Shown one piece after another: positions 53,334 to 63,710 of a stretch of DNA of 64,000 bases. Source of the DNA: Bremia lactucae (lineage: Eukaryota; Oomycota; Peronosporomycetes; Peronosporales; Peronosporaceae); NCBI RefSeq assembly GCF_004359215.1, contig NC_090618.1, positions 760,575 to 824,574 on the forward strand, given 5' to 3'. The position numbers and the translations under genes are program-made. The notes beneath the pieces were generated by a model. That model did not search any database. It was not told where the DNA came from and was given only the letters and a program-made list of their open reading frames with translations. Numbering within the stretch: the stretch's first letter is position 1; each line of letters begins with the position of its first letter.

Positions 53334-53765
53334 TCAGGACGCCACTTGCCGCTGTAGCGAGACGCAGAGACGTCTAGACATGGCAATGTCGGAACTCTCC
53401 AACATCATGCGGTAGATAATCTCTTCATTGCATCCGGCGTTGGTCAGCATTGTAATTCGCTCTAAAGGCTTGAACCAGCGCACCTGGCGTTTGCGTTTCT
53501 TCAGATGGCTTGACACGCATACAATCTCTTTCTGTTCAGCGTCATGCGCGCTGACGGCAGAACCTGGCCGTGTGAGTGCCAAGTCTCCGCAACGCCTAAC
53601 CTTCTCCAGCGTTGTGCTCCACACGTGCTGAGGTGTATTCGCTAGCCCAACTGCAGGGCCTCCGCGGCGTGGAACGGCACTGCCACCAAGCGCAACGCCA
53701 AATTCGTACACAGTGACCGTGGACCATCGCACGCGCTTGGCTGTCTTCTTCACGGCCATTGTCAA
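53334..53765 (-). CDS. Conserved-looking small basic protein, unknown function
   Basis: A 143-residue frame. It begins MTMAVKKTAKRVRWSTVTVY, then EFGVALGGSAVPRRGGPAVG and LANTPQHVWSTTLEKV. A Lys/Arg-rich stretch (HLKKRKRQVRWFKPLERI) and a helical end (EEIIYRMMLESSDIAMSRRL) follow. The pattern V-R-x-x-x-V-T-V-Y-E-F with a Gly/Pro stretch loosely recalls the start of the CSRNP nuclear-protein domain, too weakly for a name. It is transcribed away from the CDK-like gene, with 200 bp between starts. The opposite strand also has short open frames but less coding character. Confidence 0.55.
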   Translation of the reverse strand: MTMAVKKTAKRVRWSTVTVYEFGVALGGSAVPRRGGPAVGLANTPQHVWSTTLEKVRRCGDLALTRPGSAVSAHDAEQKEIVCVSSHLKKRKRQVRWFKPLERITMLTNAGCNEEIIYRMMLESSDIAMSRRLCVSLQRQVAS

Positions 53766-53966
53766 GCTGCGATGTTCAGCTCTGGTGCACGAGATTAATT
53801 AAATCTTTAACAACCAACGGCTGGCCGCTTTTCCGCGCTTCTTTTCGCGCGACATATTCCGACGCAAAAGCCCGAATATCTTGCCTTCCCCTCCCTAGCG
53901 TTCTATTGTGGCTTTATCTGGCGTGTTTCATTGGTTAAAAATCTACACCGGTGCACAATTCCAAGC

Positions 53967-55100
53967 ATGAAGCGCCGAAAAGACGGCGTTGCGGCGAAGC
54001 GGCTGGGTATGTATGAAAAGCACGCAGAGATCGGGCGTGGCACATATGGTACCGTGTATCTCGGGCACCACGTTAATTCAGGAGCGAAAGTTGCGATTAA
54101 GAAGGTGTTTGGACCGCTGAAAGCGGGACGTCATGAAGCTGACATCCTTGCCAAGTGCCAGGGGGCACAGCACGTGGTGCAGGTACAATCAATACGATGA
54201 CATTATACGCTCGATCGGCGATTAAGATTTCGTGTGGATTGTGGTTGATATTAGCTCATCGAAGTCGTGGAGCGTCACGACAAGCTCTATCTCGTGTTGG
54301 AGCACATGGACAGTGACTTAGAAGTGCTTCTTAGCGCGAGTGAGAGCGTCCCGACGCTCGAAATTGCTCAAGTAAAAGCTTATTTAAACATGCTACTTCT
54401 CGGCGTGCAAGAACTTCACGCACGGGGTATTTTACACCGTGATTTAAAGCCGAGCAATCTACTACTCTCGAAATCGCAATGTTGCGCTAAAATCACGGAT
54501 TTTGGCATGGCAACGAGCATCGAAACACAGCACGACATAGGGCAAGTCGATTTAAAGGCATTCAAACCAAAGAGATCTGTGCAAGTCATGACGCGAGCAT
54601 ACCGCGCGCCCGAGATCTTTTTTGGCGAAGAAAGGTATGGCGTCGAAGTCGATATGTGGTCCATCGGATGCATTTTTGCCGAGATGGTACTACGAAAACC
54701 CTTGGCAGATGGTGCGTCGGATATTGATCAATTGAGCAAGATCTTTGCAATTTTGGGATCTCCGAGTGAAAATCAATGGGACGAAGCGAGTGCTTTGCCA
54801 TTTTATCTTCGGTTTAAAGACACGAGTCCGGCCCCATTAGCAGAGCACTTTTCAATGCTGTCGTCTGCGGGAGTCGATCTCTTGTCACAAATGCTACAAT
54901 TGAATCCAAAGAAACGAATCTCCGTGTCTTTGGCGCTTCAGCACGAGTTCTTGAAAGAAAGCCCAGTGCTGTCGTCGATGACGGAGTTGGTTATTGTGGA
55001 AGCTCCTTATAGTGGCATCTCTCCTGTAGTGGAACATACGGACGTTGGATTACCAGAAGCCAGTCGTACGTTTGCGATCAAAGGACGGCGACTTTTGTAA
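53967..55100 (+). CDS. Cyclin-dependent-kinase-like protein kinase (CMGC)
   Basis: Ser/Thr kinase of 353 residues in two exons, 53967-54182 and 54255-55100 (intron 72 bp, GTACAA...TTAG, phase 0). It has GRGTYG (23-28), Lys45 in VAIKK, HRDLKPSN (133-140), DFG (154-156) and AYRAPE (187-192). The CMGC insert starts with ILGSPSENQW. There is an extra stretch of about 10 residues between DFG and APE, and no Thr stands at the usual T-loop phosphosite position that I can identify. The C-helix region lacks a PSTAIRE-type motif. The arrangement is nearest CDK20/CCRK or CDK7-type kinases; subfamily uncertain. Confidence 0.85.
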
Positions 55101-56451
55101 AATAGGGAGTTACGTTGTATTTTTCTTTTTAATGACGTGGTTTATCCCTTTTTGATCTTGGCCTCATTAAAAATCACATGTTGCCGCACAATTGGGTCGT
55201 ACTATATTGGCAAAAGTGACGTTTAGAATGATTGTGGTTTTCAATTATGTTTTGTCAAAACGTCGTCGAACCTTGCGAAGGGAGAGCTTCCTAGTAACGT
55301 TGCGAGGGTTTTTAGTTGTAGTGTAGAAAAATCTATGCATAAGTAAGTCAGTTGGCCCCTTGTCAAGTATTTATCTATGTACGGAACGCACCCTGTGCCC
55401 GCTGCACTTAGCATTTTGATAACCACATTCTTGGCTTTCCCCTGCCAAAATCATAGAGCTAATCAGACTGAGCATTACAGTACAGATGTACTTCCTGCAC
55501 AAATGCAAGCAGAACCGCAGCATTGATTCAAAAATTCATGCGGCACTGCCCCCTTTCACACATATTCATCACCGCGATGTACCATACCTTCGCCATTATT
55601 GCTGGTTCACAGTCTTTATATTGACACTTTACAAAGATGACGAAACTATGCTGTGATTGGTTAAAGTAAGCTTGTGGCTATTTTAATTATTCCTAAATGC
55701 AGCCCATTATCAGCGAAATTCTCGGGGTCTGATTTGAATGATTGCACAGTTCTATTTCCTAAAACTGGAGCAGCTGTCAAGTGCTCATCGAATCTGGTCA
55801 ACAAACCCGTCAGAAAAGATCGAATTAAGCTAAGCATTCGTACTGGCACTACCATGAACCAACGGAAAGGTTTTTTGGTAACTTTCTTACAAAACTTTGC
55901 TACTCTTACAAGTAATTCACGGAGGTCCCGCTTACCTCGATAGGTGCCTAACGAGTTGCACTGGTCCTACGATCATCAAATGTTTTAGCAGTGGTCAGTA
56001 AGCTCTTACTATCTTAATTTCCAAACGCAGCTCAGTACTGCCTCTTGAGCGTGCAATCACCACGTGATTCACGCTCATTGCAGAACAAATTAACGCACGA
56101 GTCTGAGCGTAGTGAGGATACATTGACGTTGTCATAAATTGAGAAGCTGCCAAAATACTCTATACACGCAGACTTAAGTTGCCTCCAAGAACCACTACAG
56201 TGCTGCATTTGCGTTGCTTTCTTGTCATCTTTACAGGATCGTACTACAGTGTGTCGAATACGTCATTAACGACACTCAACGCCACGAGCTCTGCTTTCTC
56301 GTTTGATTCCTTTCAGCTTCACGCTCAAGAGCATGCAAAGTAACACCATGTGCATCAAGTAGAAGCATTTAACAAGCTTAGCAACCATGCGATCAATCTG
56401 TATAAATATTTAAATATAAAATTAAAAAATCGGTTTTCGATTTTTGTCAGG
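55101..56451. other. Intergenic, no gene seen
   Basis: 1.35 kb without convincing coding sequence. An 89-codon frame at 55674-55943 is biased like random AT-rich DNA. Two stretches near 55665 and 55990 share an AGTAAGCT...TTAAT...GCAGC pattern and may be an old duplication. Confidence 0.4.
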
Positions 56452-57174
56452 CTACAATTGCTCTCTGTTCTCGTCGACTATCTCTGGCTCATTTTCTGTA
56501 TAACTTTCGTCCTGAAATAAGCTCGAAGTACTTGCCTCGGCAATGCGATCCCACGGAATTTTGATTGAAAACCACATAACTACGAGAAGCACACTAATTA
56601 GTGCCACTGATGACATTTCAGCAAGCAAAGGACCTCGTAACGCGGCTTCCAGTCGTCCGGAGCTCTTTAAAAAACCTACGAGCAGAGCTCCAAGCCAATG
56701 GCCAATCCGTCTGTACCAAATATAAGGCACTTCTTCGTCTGCAAAGTACAGCATGACTAGAACTTCAACAATCTCGTGGTAAAGGGCTAGAATTATAGAC
56801 TCGTGCCAATACGACACCCTTGTCGACTCGTGACTTCTCGAGACCACCGTAAGCACAGCAATACCGCCCAATGTGGTACCCCAAGTATAAACGCGTGCCC
56901 AAAATAACAACCAAAGCACGACTTTGCGGTCCTTGCGGCGCTCAAACACACAAGGAAAGCTTCGTTGCCACTGACGCAAGCCTTCCGCCAAACCGTGGTA
57001 TGCGACGGCACAGCAAATGGCCTGAAGCTGCTGCTCGGAAGACAGCAACAGAACCCATCCCAACAGCATTACCAAAGCGCTTAAGATACGCGCAAACAGC
57101 AGTTGACGCTGGATCTCGAGCGTCAGCACCACGGCGCCTAGCATCACGAGCGACGCGAGTACCATCGATGACAT
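56452..57174 (-). CDS. Multi-pass membrane protein, unknown function
   Basis: 240 residues, single exon. About six hydrophobic segments can be seen: MVLASLVMLGAVVLTL, ILSALVMLLGWVLLL, a pair around VVLWLLFWARVYTWGTTLGG, SIILALYHEIVEVLVMLY, a shorter one near WLGALLVGF, and SVALISVLLVVMWFSI. The 35-residue C-terminal tail is acidic (TENEPEIVDENRE) and probably cytosolic. No family motif is recognised. Confidence 0.6.
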   Translation of the reverse strand: MSSMVLASLVMLGAVVLTLEIQRQLLFARILSALVMLLGWVLLLSSEQQLQAICCAVAYHGLAEGLRQWQRSFPCVFERRKDRKVVLWLLFWARVYTWGTTLGGIAVLTVVSRSHESTRVSYWHESIILALYHEIVEVLVMLYFADEEVPYIWYRRIGHWLGALLVGFLKSSGRLEAALRGPLLAEMSSVALISVLLVVMWFSIKIPWDRIAEASTSSLFQDESYTENEPEIVDENREQL

Positions 57175-57267
57175 TTTTAGATAAGCAATAAATTCATGCG
57201 ACTTGCTTATTAAGTTACAATTATCGTAAAAACTTGTTGAAATTTAGAATCAGATCGAGCTTGACTA

Positions 57268-58426
57268 CTAGTCTTTTCTATTTAAACGGCGAGCTGCTTT
57301 TAAAAGTAGTTGCGTTTTGGTGACAGCCATGACTGCACCAACACCAGCACGAAACCTGCTGCGTGCATTTAAGTGACGCGTTTCCTTCATTGCTTTGCCG
57401 ACTAGGAGCATTGGTGCATCGTCATCGGCCTCTTTGATGTCATTAAACCAAGGGTGGTCGACTACTTCTTGCGCCGTTAATCTTTTCGAAGGCTGCACAA
57501 CAAGCATTTTGCAAATAAGGTCCTTGACTTGCTGAGAGACTTTATCGAAATACGGCGCTATAAATTCAAATGCGCCGTTAAGAATCTAGCATTTATTGTT
57601 AGTTTTAACCTTCACGAATCATAAATTAGTCGTCACTCACATTCTGCATTTCCTCAACATGACTCTCACTGTAAAACGGAGGGAAACCACATAACAGAAT
57701 ATACGTAATCACCCCAAGACTCCAGATGTCGCACTTGCTGTTGTACGGCAACTTGCGGACGATTTCCGGCGCATAGTAACCTGGTGTGCCACACATCGTA
57801 AGCATATTTGATGGCTCCTTCAGTAGTTTGGCAAATCCGAAATCAGCAACTTTTATCACCGAGTTGTCCGTCTCGTCTGCGTACAATAGATTTTCCGGTT
57901 TTAAATCGCGATGGGTTACGCCTCGAGCGTGGCAGTACCGCAACGCTTTTGCAACGACTTTAACCACCTTTTTTGCCTCAGCTTCGGAATAATATTCCTT
58001 CGCAATGATGCGGTCAAAAAGCTCTCCACCTTTAGCGTACTCCATCACCATATAGCACATACGGCCATCTTCGTCAAACACGTCCTGCAGCTTAATGATG
58101 TTCGGGTGGCACATCTGGCAAAACGCAAGACGATAAATAAAGATCAATTGCGCCATGTAGAATCGATGCGTACATGTTTGAGAATTTCAATTTCTTGCAT
58201 CAAATTACGTCGATCCTTAGGATTGAGCGCTCCTTTGTTGATACACTTGACGGCAAAGCGTTCCCCTGTTTTTCGGTTAGTACACTCCTTAACGATGGAA
58301 AAATTACCTAAAAACGGAAGTTCGTAAGCTAAATAAGGAGAAATAGCAACAGCAATCTTTACCTTCGCCTATAACACGACCGGTACGATACTTTTCAAGG
58401 AATTCCGGAGGTATTTGATCCGCCAT
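57268..58426 (-). CDS. Calcium/calmodulin-dependent-protein-kinase-like kinase (CAMK)
   Basis: Four exons (58426-58363, 58307-58174, 58114-57641, 57585-57268; introns 55-59 bp) give 329 residues. The kinase domain has GEGNFS (20-25), Lys42 in VKCINKG, Glu60, HRDLKPEN (134-141), DFG (157-159) and CGTPGYYAPE (174-183), all intact. The T-loop Thr176 is in the position used by CaMK kinases. After HPWFND the C-terminus is short and basic (RSRFRAGVGAVMAVTKTQLL, KAARRLNRKD), like a calmodulin-binding autoregulatory segment. No EF hands, so it is not a CDPK. CaMKI-like is the best guess. Confidence 0.9.
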
Positions 58427-58607
58427 GCTGCTGCTGCGATTATCATAGATTCAATATGTAGCCAAGACCGACGACGGTTCATGTCTTAAAATTATCCTTC
58501 CCTTTTAATAAAGAAAGCTCGCAGCTCATCATTTACAACGGGGAAACGATTGCAAGATGAGAACTCAAATATGAATTATCATAGGTGTACCGCTATTTAG
58601 AACCTTC

Positions 58608-60242
58608 TTAATCAATCGCTTGTAATGTCAACAGAATTGGCTTGGGTACGTTCCGTAAGTGGATTGTTGAGCGCTCAAAGCCCAGTTCACGGACGTCCGT
58701 GTCCCCAATCTTCACCAGTATATCCCCCACCGCCACACGTCGCAGACCAGCACAAGTGCTCTTGCCAGTGCGCTTCGTAATAAGAACCACAGGTCCTTGC
58801 TTCGACTGAGCCTCCCGGACAGTGAGCCCAAAGGGTCCGTCCGTCCACTGGATCTGATAGTACGCATTTGAATCAATCTCAAAGAAGTCTTCTTCTATAC
58901 ACGGCATGCTATGCCCTTCGTGATGCGTGAGCTGACTAAGCTGCGGCGGAACTTGCAATAGGACTAAGTCTGATGGCGGCAAAGGCGACGAGTGCCCGGA
59001 ATCGTTATAACTGGAAGCTTCTACATTCGTGTCGGTTGTGGCTTCAGGAATCTGCATTACCTGCTGCATTAACGAATGCTTACTCGAGTGCTGATGACAA
59101 AAGACATTTGAGCTTCGCGTGCTGCGGTACTCGAGTAGACCAGTTGCCGTGTCACTACTATTCGAGGTACTCCGTGGCAAGGAGTACCTTCGTCCTAATG
59201 GCGGGTGTACCCCTGCCACACTCATGGAGCGAGTGGCCGGTGCGTCTCCGTTTTGCGATGGAGCCAATGGAGAGATACTGAGGCTTGCCATTGACGTCGT
59301 TGGCAACGAGAATCGTGACGTATAGTGAGCGTGAGCACTCGCGTGATTCTGATTAGCTCTCGAGCGACAAAATCGAATAACCGCTGGTTTGGGTACATTC
59401 ATGAGATACCGCATAATTTCATGGAAACCATAATCCTCGGCGGCTCGGTTATTTACGAGAATAATCTCGTCATTTTCCTGTACCTGTGATAACTGCTTCG
59501 ATGTACCCTTGCCCGTAAACGACCGAACATATGGCATTCCTTCTGCTGACGTACCCACGACTAACCCAAGGGATCCAAACTCCCATAGAAAATCGTACTC
59601 TCCTTCGCCAAGCTCGGGTAATTCGATCTGTAACTCTTCTTTTAATGGCTTACGAAATCGTAACGTTATCGGCTTTGGCATTTCTTTAATAATATTGATA
59701 ATGTCAATAAGCGAGTAATTATTCGTGGGTGTGTGATTCACGTAAACGAGCTCGTCGCCGATGCTCACGTCCCGCTCGAGCGCAAGGTAATCTGCTTTGC
59801 CTGTAAAGCGCTTTACGAGCGGCAAGTTACTCTTTGCATCCATCTTGAGTACGATTCCCAATGGCCCCGACTCCCATTTGTACGTGTACTCGTTAGGAGC
59901 GAGGTCTGGTAACTCTTTCACCGTGGGACCATACGGTGATACTTGTAGCGTGAGCCACACGGGTTTGTGGATCGATCGCAACAACTTAGCGGCATTCTGA
60001 GCTCCTAAATGGTAGACTTTGACGTCGCCAATTGCAATGAGCATGTCGCCAGGCATGACGTCCGGAACCCCGGGAGAGGTGCGTCGCGCGAGACATAACA
60101 CTGTGCCTCGATCCGACTGCACAGGCGTGACTGTGAACCCAAAGGCCACGCCATCGGCCCACTTTACAGCGTACATATTGCGCTCATCCAATTGCAGGTC
60201 AGCGCCCGTTTGCACCGCCTCTGCTGCGTCGGCCATCAGCAC
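58608..60242 (-). CDS. Four-PDZ-domain scaffold protein
   Basis: 544 residues, single exon. Four PDZ-like modules are seen at about residues 23-105, 115-200, 213-295 and 460-543. Each starts with Y-x-x-x-W plus GPLG-type sequence (KWADGVAFGFTV, KWESGPLGIVL, LWEFGSLGLVV, QWTDGPFGLTV), has a V-x-x-G-D-x-L/I core (VMPGDMLIAIG, VSIGDELVYVN, VQENDEIILVN, VAVGDILVKIG) and ends P-K-P-x-x-L-x-F/L (the first as HKPVWLTL). A Ser-rich linker (about 300-450) joins modules three and four. PDZ domains bind C-terminal peptides, so a scaffolding role is likely. Partners unknown. Confidence 0.75.
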   Translation of the reverse strand: MLMADAAEAVQTGADLQLDERNMYAVKWADGVAFGFTVTPVQSDRGTVLCLARRTSPGVPDVMPGDMLIAIGDVKVYHLGAQNAAKLLRSIHKPVWLTLQVSPYGPTVKELPDLAPNEYTYKWESGPLGIVLKMDAKSNLPLVKRFTGKADYLALERDVSIGDELVYVNHTPTNNYSLIDIINIIKEMPKPITLRFRKPLKEELQIELPELGEGEYDFLWEFGSLGLVVGTSAEGMPYVRSFTGKGTSKQLSQVQENDEIILVNNRAAEDYGFHEIMRYLMNVPKPAVIRFCRSRANQNHASAHAHYTSRFSLPTTSMASLSISPLAPSQNGDAPATRSMSVAGVHPPLGRRYSLPRSTSNSSDTATGLLEYRSTRSSNVFCHQHSSKHSLMQQVMQIPEATTDTNVEASSYNDSGHSSPLPPSDLVLLQVPPQLSQLTHHEGHSMPCIEEDFFEIDSNAYYQIQWTDGPFGLTVREAQSKQGPVVLITKRTGKSTCAGLRRVAVGDILVKIGDTDVRELGFERSTIHLRNVPKPILLTLQAID

Positions 60243-60839
60243 GGAAGTCGATGCTTTGCAAAAAAAAAGATGTAGCAGCTTGAGGATTTATAAAAAAGAG
60301 AGCTTTTCGTTAAATGTCGATTCTGGCTTTATTATTGTTCAATCAAGCAATGTAACCGGAACGTTACCCGAACGTCTATCTTAATTGACCTCTTTGGTTG
60401 TTAGTTTGAAATGCTAAAAGAAAACAAGTTTTCGTTTAATTCTTACAGCTAAACTCAGATAAATGATATTTTTCGTGGACAACAAAAGAATCAAGTATCT
60501 GATGATATCAGATACGTAATGTACCTTTCATAATTCCTAAATTATCGAACAAAAGAGGCGCACACTCTTATTGGCTGGAATTGCCATGTGCCACAAATTA
60601 AAACAAAAGTTAAAATGCTATTTCTCCTTTCCCCCCCAAAGCACAGTTAGCTCTCAAATTCTAACGAACAAAGAGAAGTAGAATATCTGCCAAAGGCATG
60701 AGGAGCTGCCACGCTTGACTCAAGCTGCTCTTTGCACTTAAGCAAAGCAAGTATTTAATTTACAAGCCTCGTACTCGAAGCACAATAAGTTTTCTTCTGA
60801 AAAAGCGATGCGAATATGAAGCTTTGATTTCAACCAGCC
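60243..60839. other. Intergenic, no gene seen
   Basis: AT-rich sequence upstream of the PDZ gene. A GTATCTGATGATATCAGATAC palindrome lies near 60493-60513. No coding frame of note. Confidence 0.4.
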
Positions 60840-60889
60840 TCGAAGCAAAGCTATTTTTTTTCGGAAATCGTTATTTTACACAAATGGCT

Positions 60890-61470
60890 GTTGACACGAT
60901 TTATAAACTTTGTAGCGCGCTCGGACTGCCAGACTCCTGGAATCAGATCAAGTGCTTGCAGAGTGTATTCTTCAATGCGAAGCCCGGCCTGTCTATACTA
61001 CAAAAGAGCTGATCAAGAAATAGCTGCCAGATTGACAGAGCCCTAAACATCGAAAACCCGCCGTATCCTATTCAAATGGAGAGACTGTCAAATTTAAGTC
61101 TCATTATGGCTTCAAGGCTTTTACCCGGCAAGATCGGATCTAGACGATCGAAGAAGAGCTACCAGCCCTTTCAGAAAAGCTTAAATACAAACTAAGCGAC
61201 ATCTATAATATATATGTGACTGATCCCTTCTATAGAATGGCTGCGGACAAAACATTAGCGCGCATGCAATCGAAGGGACAAAGAAAGACAAAAGAAGGAT
61301 TGCTCTTGCCTTCACTGCAAATGCAGATGGCTCACATCGGCTCAAACCCTTTATCATCGGTCACGCTCAAAATCTCGAGCAGTTTATAAAGTATCTGGCA
61401 AGTAGCTTGGCTCATTTGATCGCTGGAATAAAAAGCCTTGGATGACAAGCAAATTGGCTAAAGCGCTTTA
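60890..61470 (+). pseudogene. Pogo-like (CENP-B/DDE) transposase remnant cut by an LTR
   Basis: The plus strand reads, through frameshifts, a stretch like a Tc5/CENP-B helix-turn-helix (60900-61130), then FYRMAADKTLARMQSKGQ, RRIALAFTANADGSHRLKP, FIIGHAQN, RAVYKVSGK and RWNKKPWMTS. That is the first half of a pogo/Tigger DDE domain. The second catalytic Asp and the rest are absent: similarity ends about where the LTR of element E starts (61471). It is inactive. Confidence 0.7.
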
Positions 61471-61917
61471 TGAATTGGGGCACTACGACTTGTACTGCTT
61501 CAGTACAAGTCCACTTCGCACTGCTTCGGTTGCGAGTGGTGCCTTCGTTACTTCACGTACACTAGTACGTGCAGAGGAAGACTTCTCTTTAAGACAACTA
61601 ACTTAAAGAGGGTTAAATGAAAACTGTATTAATATAATAAAGTATCTCTTGTTTATATCTGCTAATACTAACTTAATTATAACCTAATTCTAGACATGCA
61701 ATTGAAATCTTATCTTATCTGTCTCTCTCTTTTGTCTACATCTACAGCTGATTGGTCTGCGGGATAAATAGATATAATGGCCTATACCTATTTATGGAAA
61801 AGATTTCTAAACGTTACTATATAAAGTAATATCCTCCAAATGTTATCTACCTTTTAGATAATATATTAACTAACAACCTTTAAGTGTTAATTTCATGTAA
61901 CGATACACCCCGTTACA
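61471..61917 (-). repeat. 3' LTR of element E (C family)
   Basis: Reverse complement of the element C LTRs, 447 bp, ending CCCCGTTACA at 61917 with the polypurine tract (CCCCTCCCTT on this strand) just right of it. The left part forms three successive hairpins: 61488-61510 (perfect 10-bp arms, 3-base loop), 61511-61539 and about 61553-61570. Confidence 0.85.
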
Positions 61918-61992
61918 TTACCCCTCCCTTAAACGACAATCACCCTGACTGTCATTGGAGGATTGGTCACTATGTGACCACTTAATTTAAAA

Positions 61993-63710
61993 ATGATGTT
62001 AATTAGTCAGAACCATCATTTTAAATTCCATCGCATGAAGAATATATTCATGCGGGGTGCTGATACAGCGGCGCCTTCGGCTGCGGTTCGTGCAGCCGCG
62101 GGTGACTTACTGTTATCTCTTGCGGTAGACGGAACGTCTGCCGGGGTATCTTCTACTCGCGCAACACTCAATATTTCGGGTGCACGTGGTGATTCACCAC
62201 GTGAATACGACCCCTCTTTGGAGGTCGACTACGTGTGCGAGTCCGACGAAATGGCCGACTCGGGGAGAATAGAACAGTCGCCTGATAGACGTCAGGCGGC
62301 TGACTATGAGCCTTCAAATGAGAGGCTCATTCTGATAGACGAGTTGATAGTCTATTTGTTTCCGACGATGAGGATGATCCCTCATCGCCCGTCCCGTCTC
62401 CTGTACGGTCATCTGCAATTGTTTCTGTGCAAGGTGATGACGATGGCGCAAGCCCTCGTAATAAAAGTTATCGTGGTTTTTCTATTTCAGCGGGTACTAC
62501 TCAGGGAAGTGAAAACATTAAAATGTTTCATCTCGCCCCTGAGATGAAGCCGTGGCTTTTGCCAGAACGGCCAATAAAAAGCTTTTCTGGAGAGACTACT
62601 CCTCACAATAAACATCCCTTATTTATTGCGACAAACCTACAAAGTCTTGATCCCAGCGCGAAGAACTTTTGCGCTGAGGAAGGTTCTTATCTCGATGCTT
62701 TTCTTAAGCATCGATGGTATAGTGGCAACAGTAAGCGAGAAAAAGTCTCGCTTATGCAAGCTGGAACGCCTTCATTCGCAATGTCAAAGACATTGGACGC
62801 AAAGCCTGGCTTCAAAAACTTAACGCGAATCGCGTTAAGTTTTAGAAACGAACTCCAGCCGGTACAAAGTATAAATTGCATCGGTTGTCACGTGAGGCTG
62901 GGCTTCCATGCCTCACGTGGGGTGATCCCTGTCCGTGTTGCGTTGACAACACGAAGAGAGTAAATGGTTATGTCCTTTCCCTTTCTTCGCCCTGGGAAGG
63001 GTTCGCATCTCTATTGAGATGCGGGATGCGATTGACGTTTGGAATCGATTTACAAGCGCCAGGGGCGCGTGTTTTCCGATGGGCCTTCTGTACCATCGGA
63101 TGGGTCTCGTCATACTGACGGGCGAGGCCCTCAACGTCAGCAACCAGCTGGGAACGAGGCTCCCAGCTGTTATGTGAAGGTGGATAACCGCGCCAGCGAA
63201 CCAGATAACTCGTTCGCTTCCTCTTCATATCGCGGTGGCTTCAATTACGTTCCACAAGGAAACGTTGACCACCGTGGGAATCCACCAGTGGTTGTGGTGG
63301 AGGAGAGAAAATTAGATCCGAACCGTATGTCGGATCTAATGTCGAGGATCGACAAAATCGATCACTTCCTCCATGATTTGGAGGAGGACTTGACCACGAG
63401 CGCGGCTAGCATTGCTCGTTGAAGCAGACGGTGCAAGCTCACCATATCGAGCGGTCGGAATACCGTTCGAAGAGTGCGTTTTCCATTTTGGAGTACGAAC
63501 GGAAGTATCACGCTCTTCGTGATGAGCTGTAGTCAACTCATCGCGGTTTCGAGGATCTTCGGACTTGACATGAGAATCTCCACATTCAGCATGAGAATCT
63601 GGTTCGTGACCACAAGAATCTTTTAGGGATTCTTGAAAAGGGTGGACAGATCCGTCCTCGGAAGAAACCGCGTACTGATGGTACGGGCGAAGTCGACCAA
63701 CGTAAAACGT
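61993..63710 (+). pseudogene. Antisense ORF of element E
   Basis: The ATG is 76 bp inside the LTR. Frame 61993-62547 carries NHHFKFHRMKNIFMRGAD, then an Ala/Ser-rich stretch, SDEMADSGRIEQSPDRRQAA and DYEPSNER. After a frame change 62427-62963 carries APEMKPWLLPERPIKSFSGE, HNKHPLFIATNL and YLDAFLKHRWYSGNSKREKV. Further frames carry GLPCLTWGDPCPCCVDN (62876) and RHTDGRGPQRQQPAGNE to MSRIDKIDHFLHDLEEDL (63039-63422). At least three frame changes break it, but domain order is the same as in element C. Confidence 0.55.

Noticed and set aside
53203..53631. Two plus-strand frames overlapping the small basic protein gene
   Set aside because: Shorter than the minus-strand frame and without its coding-like composition and start; treated as shadows.
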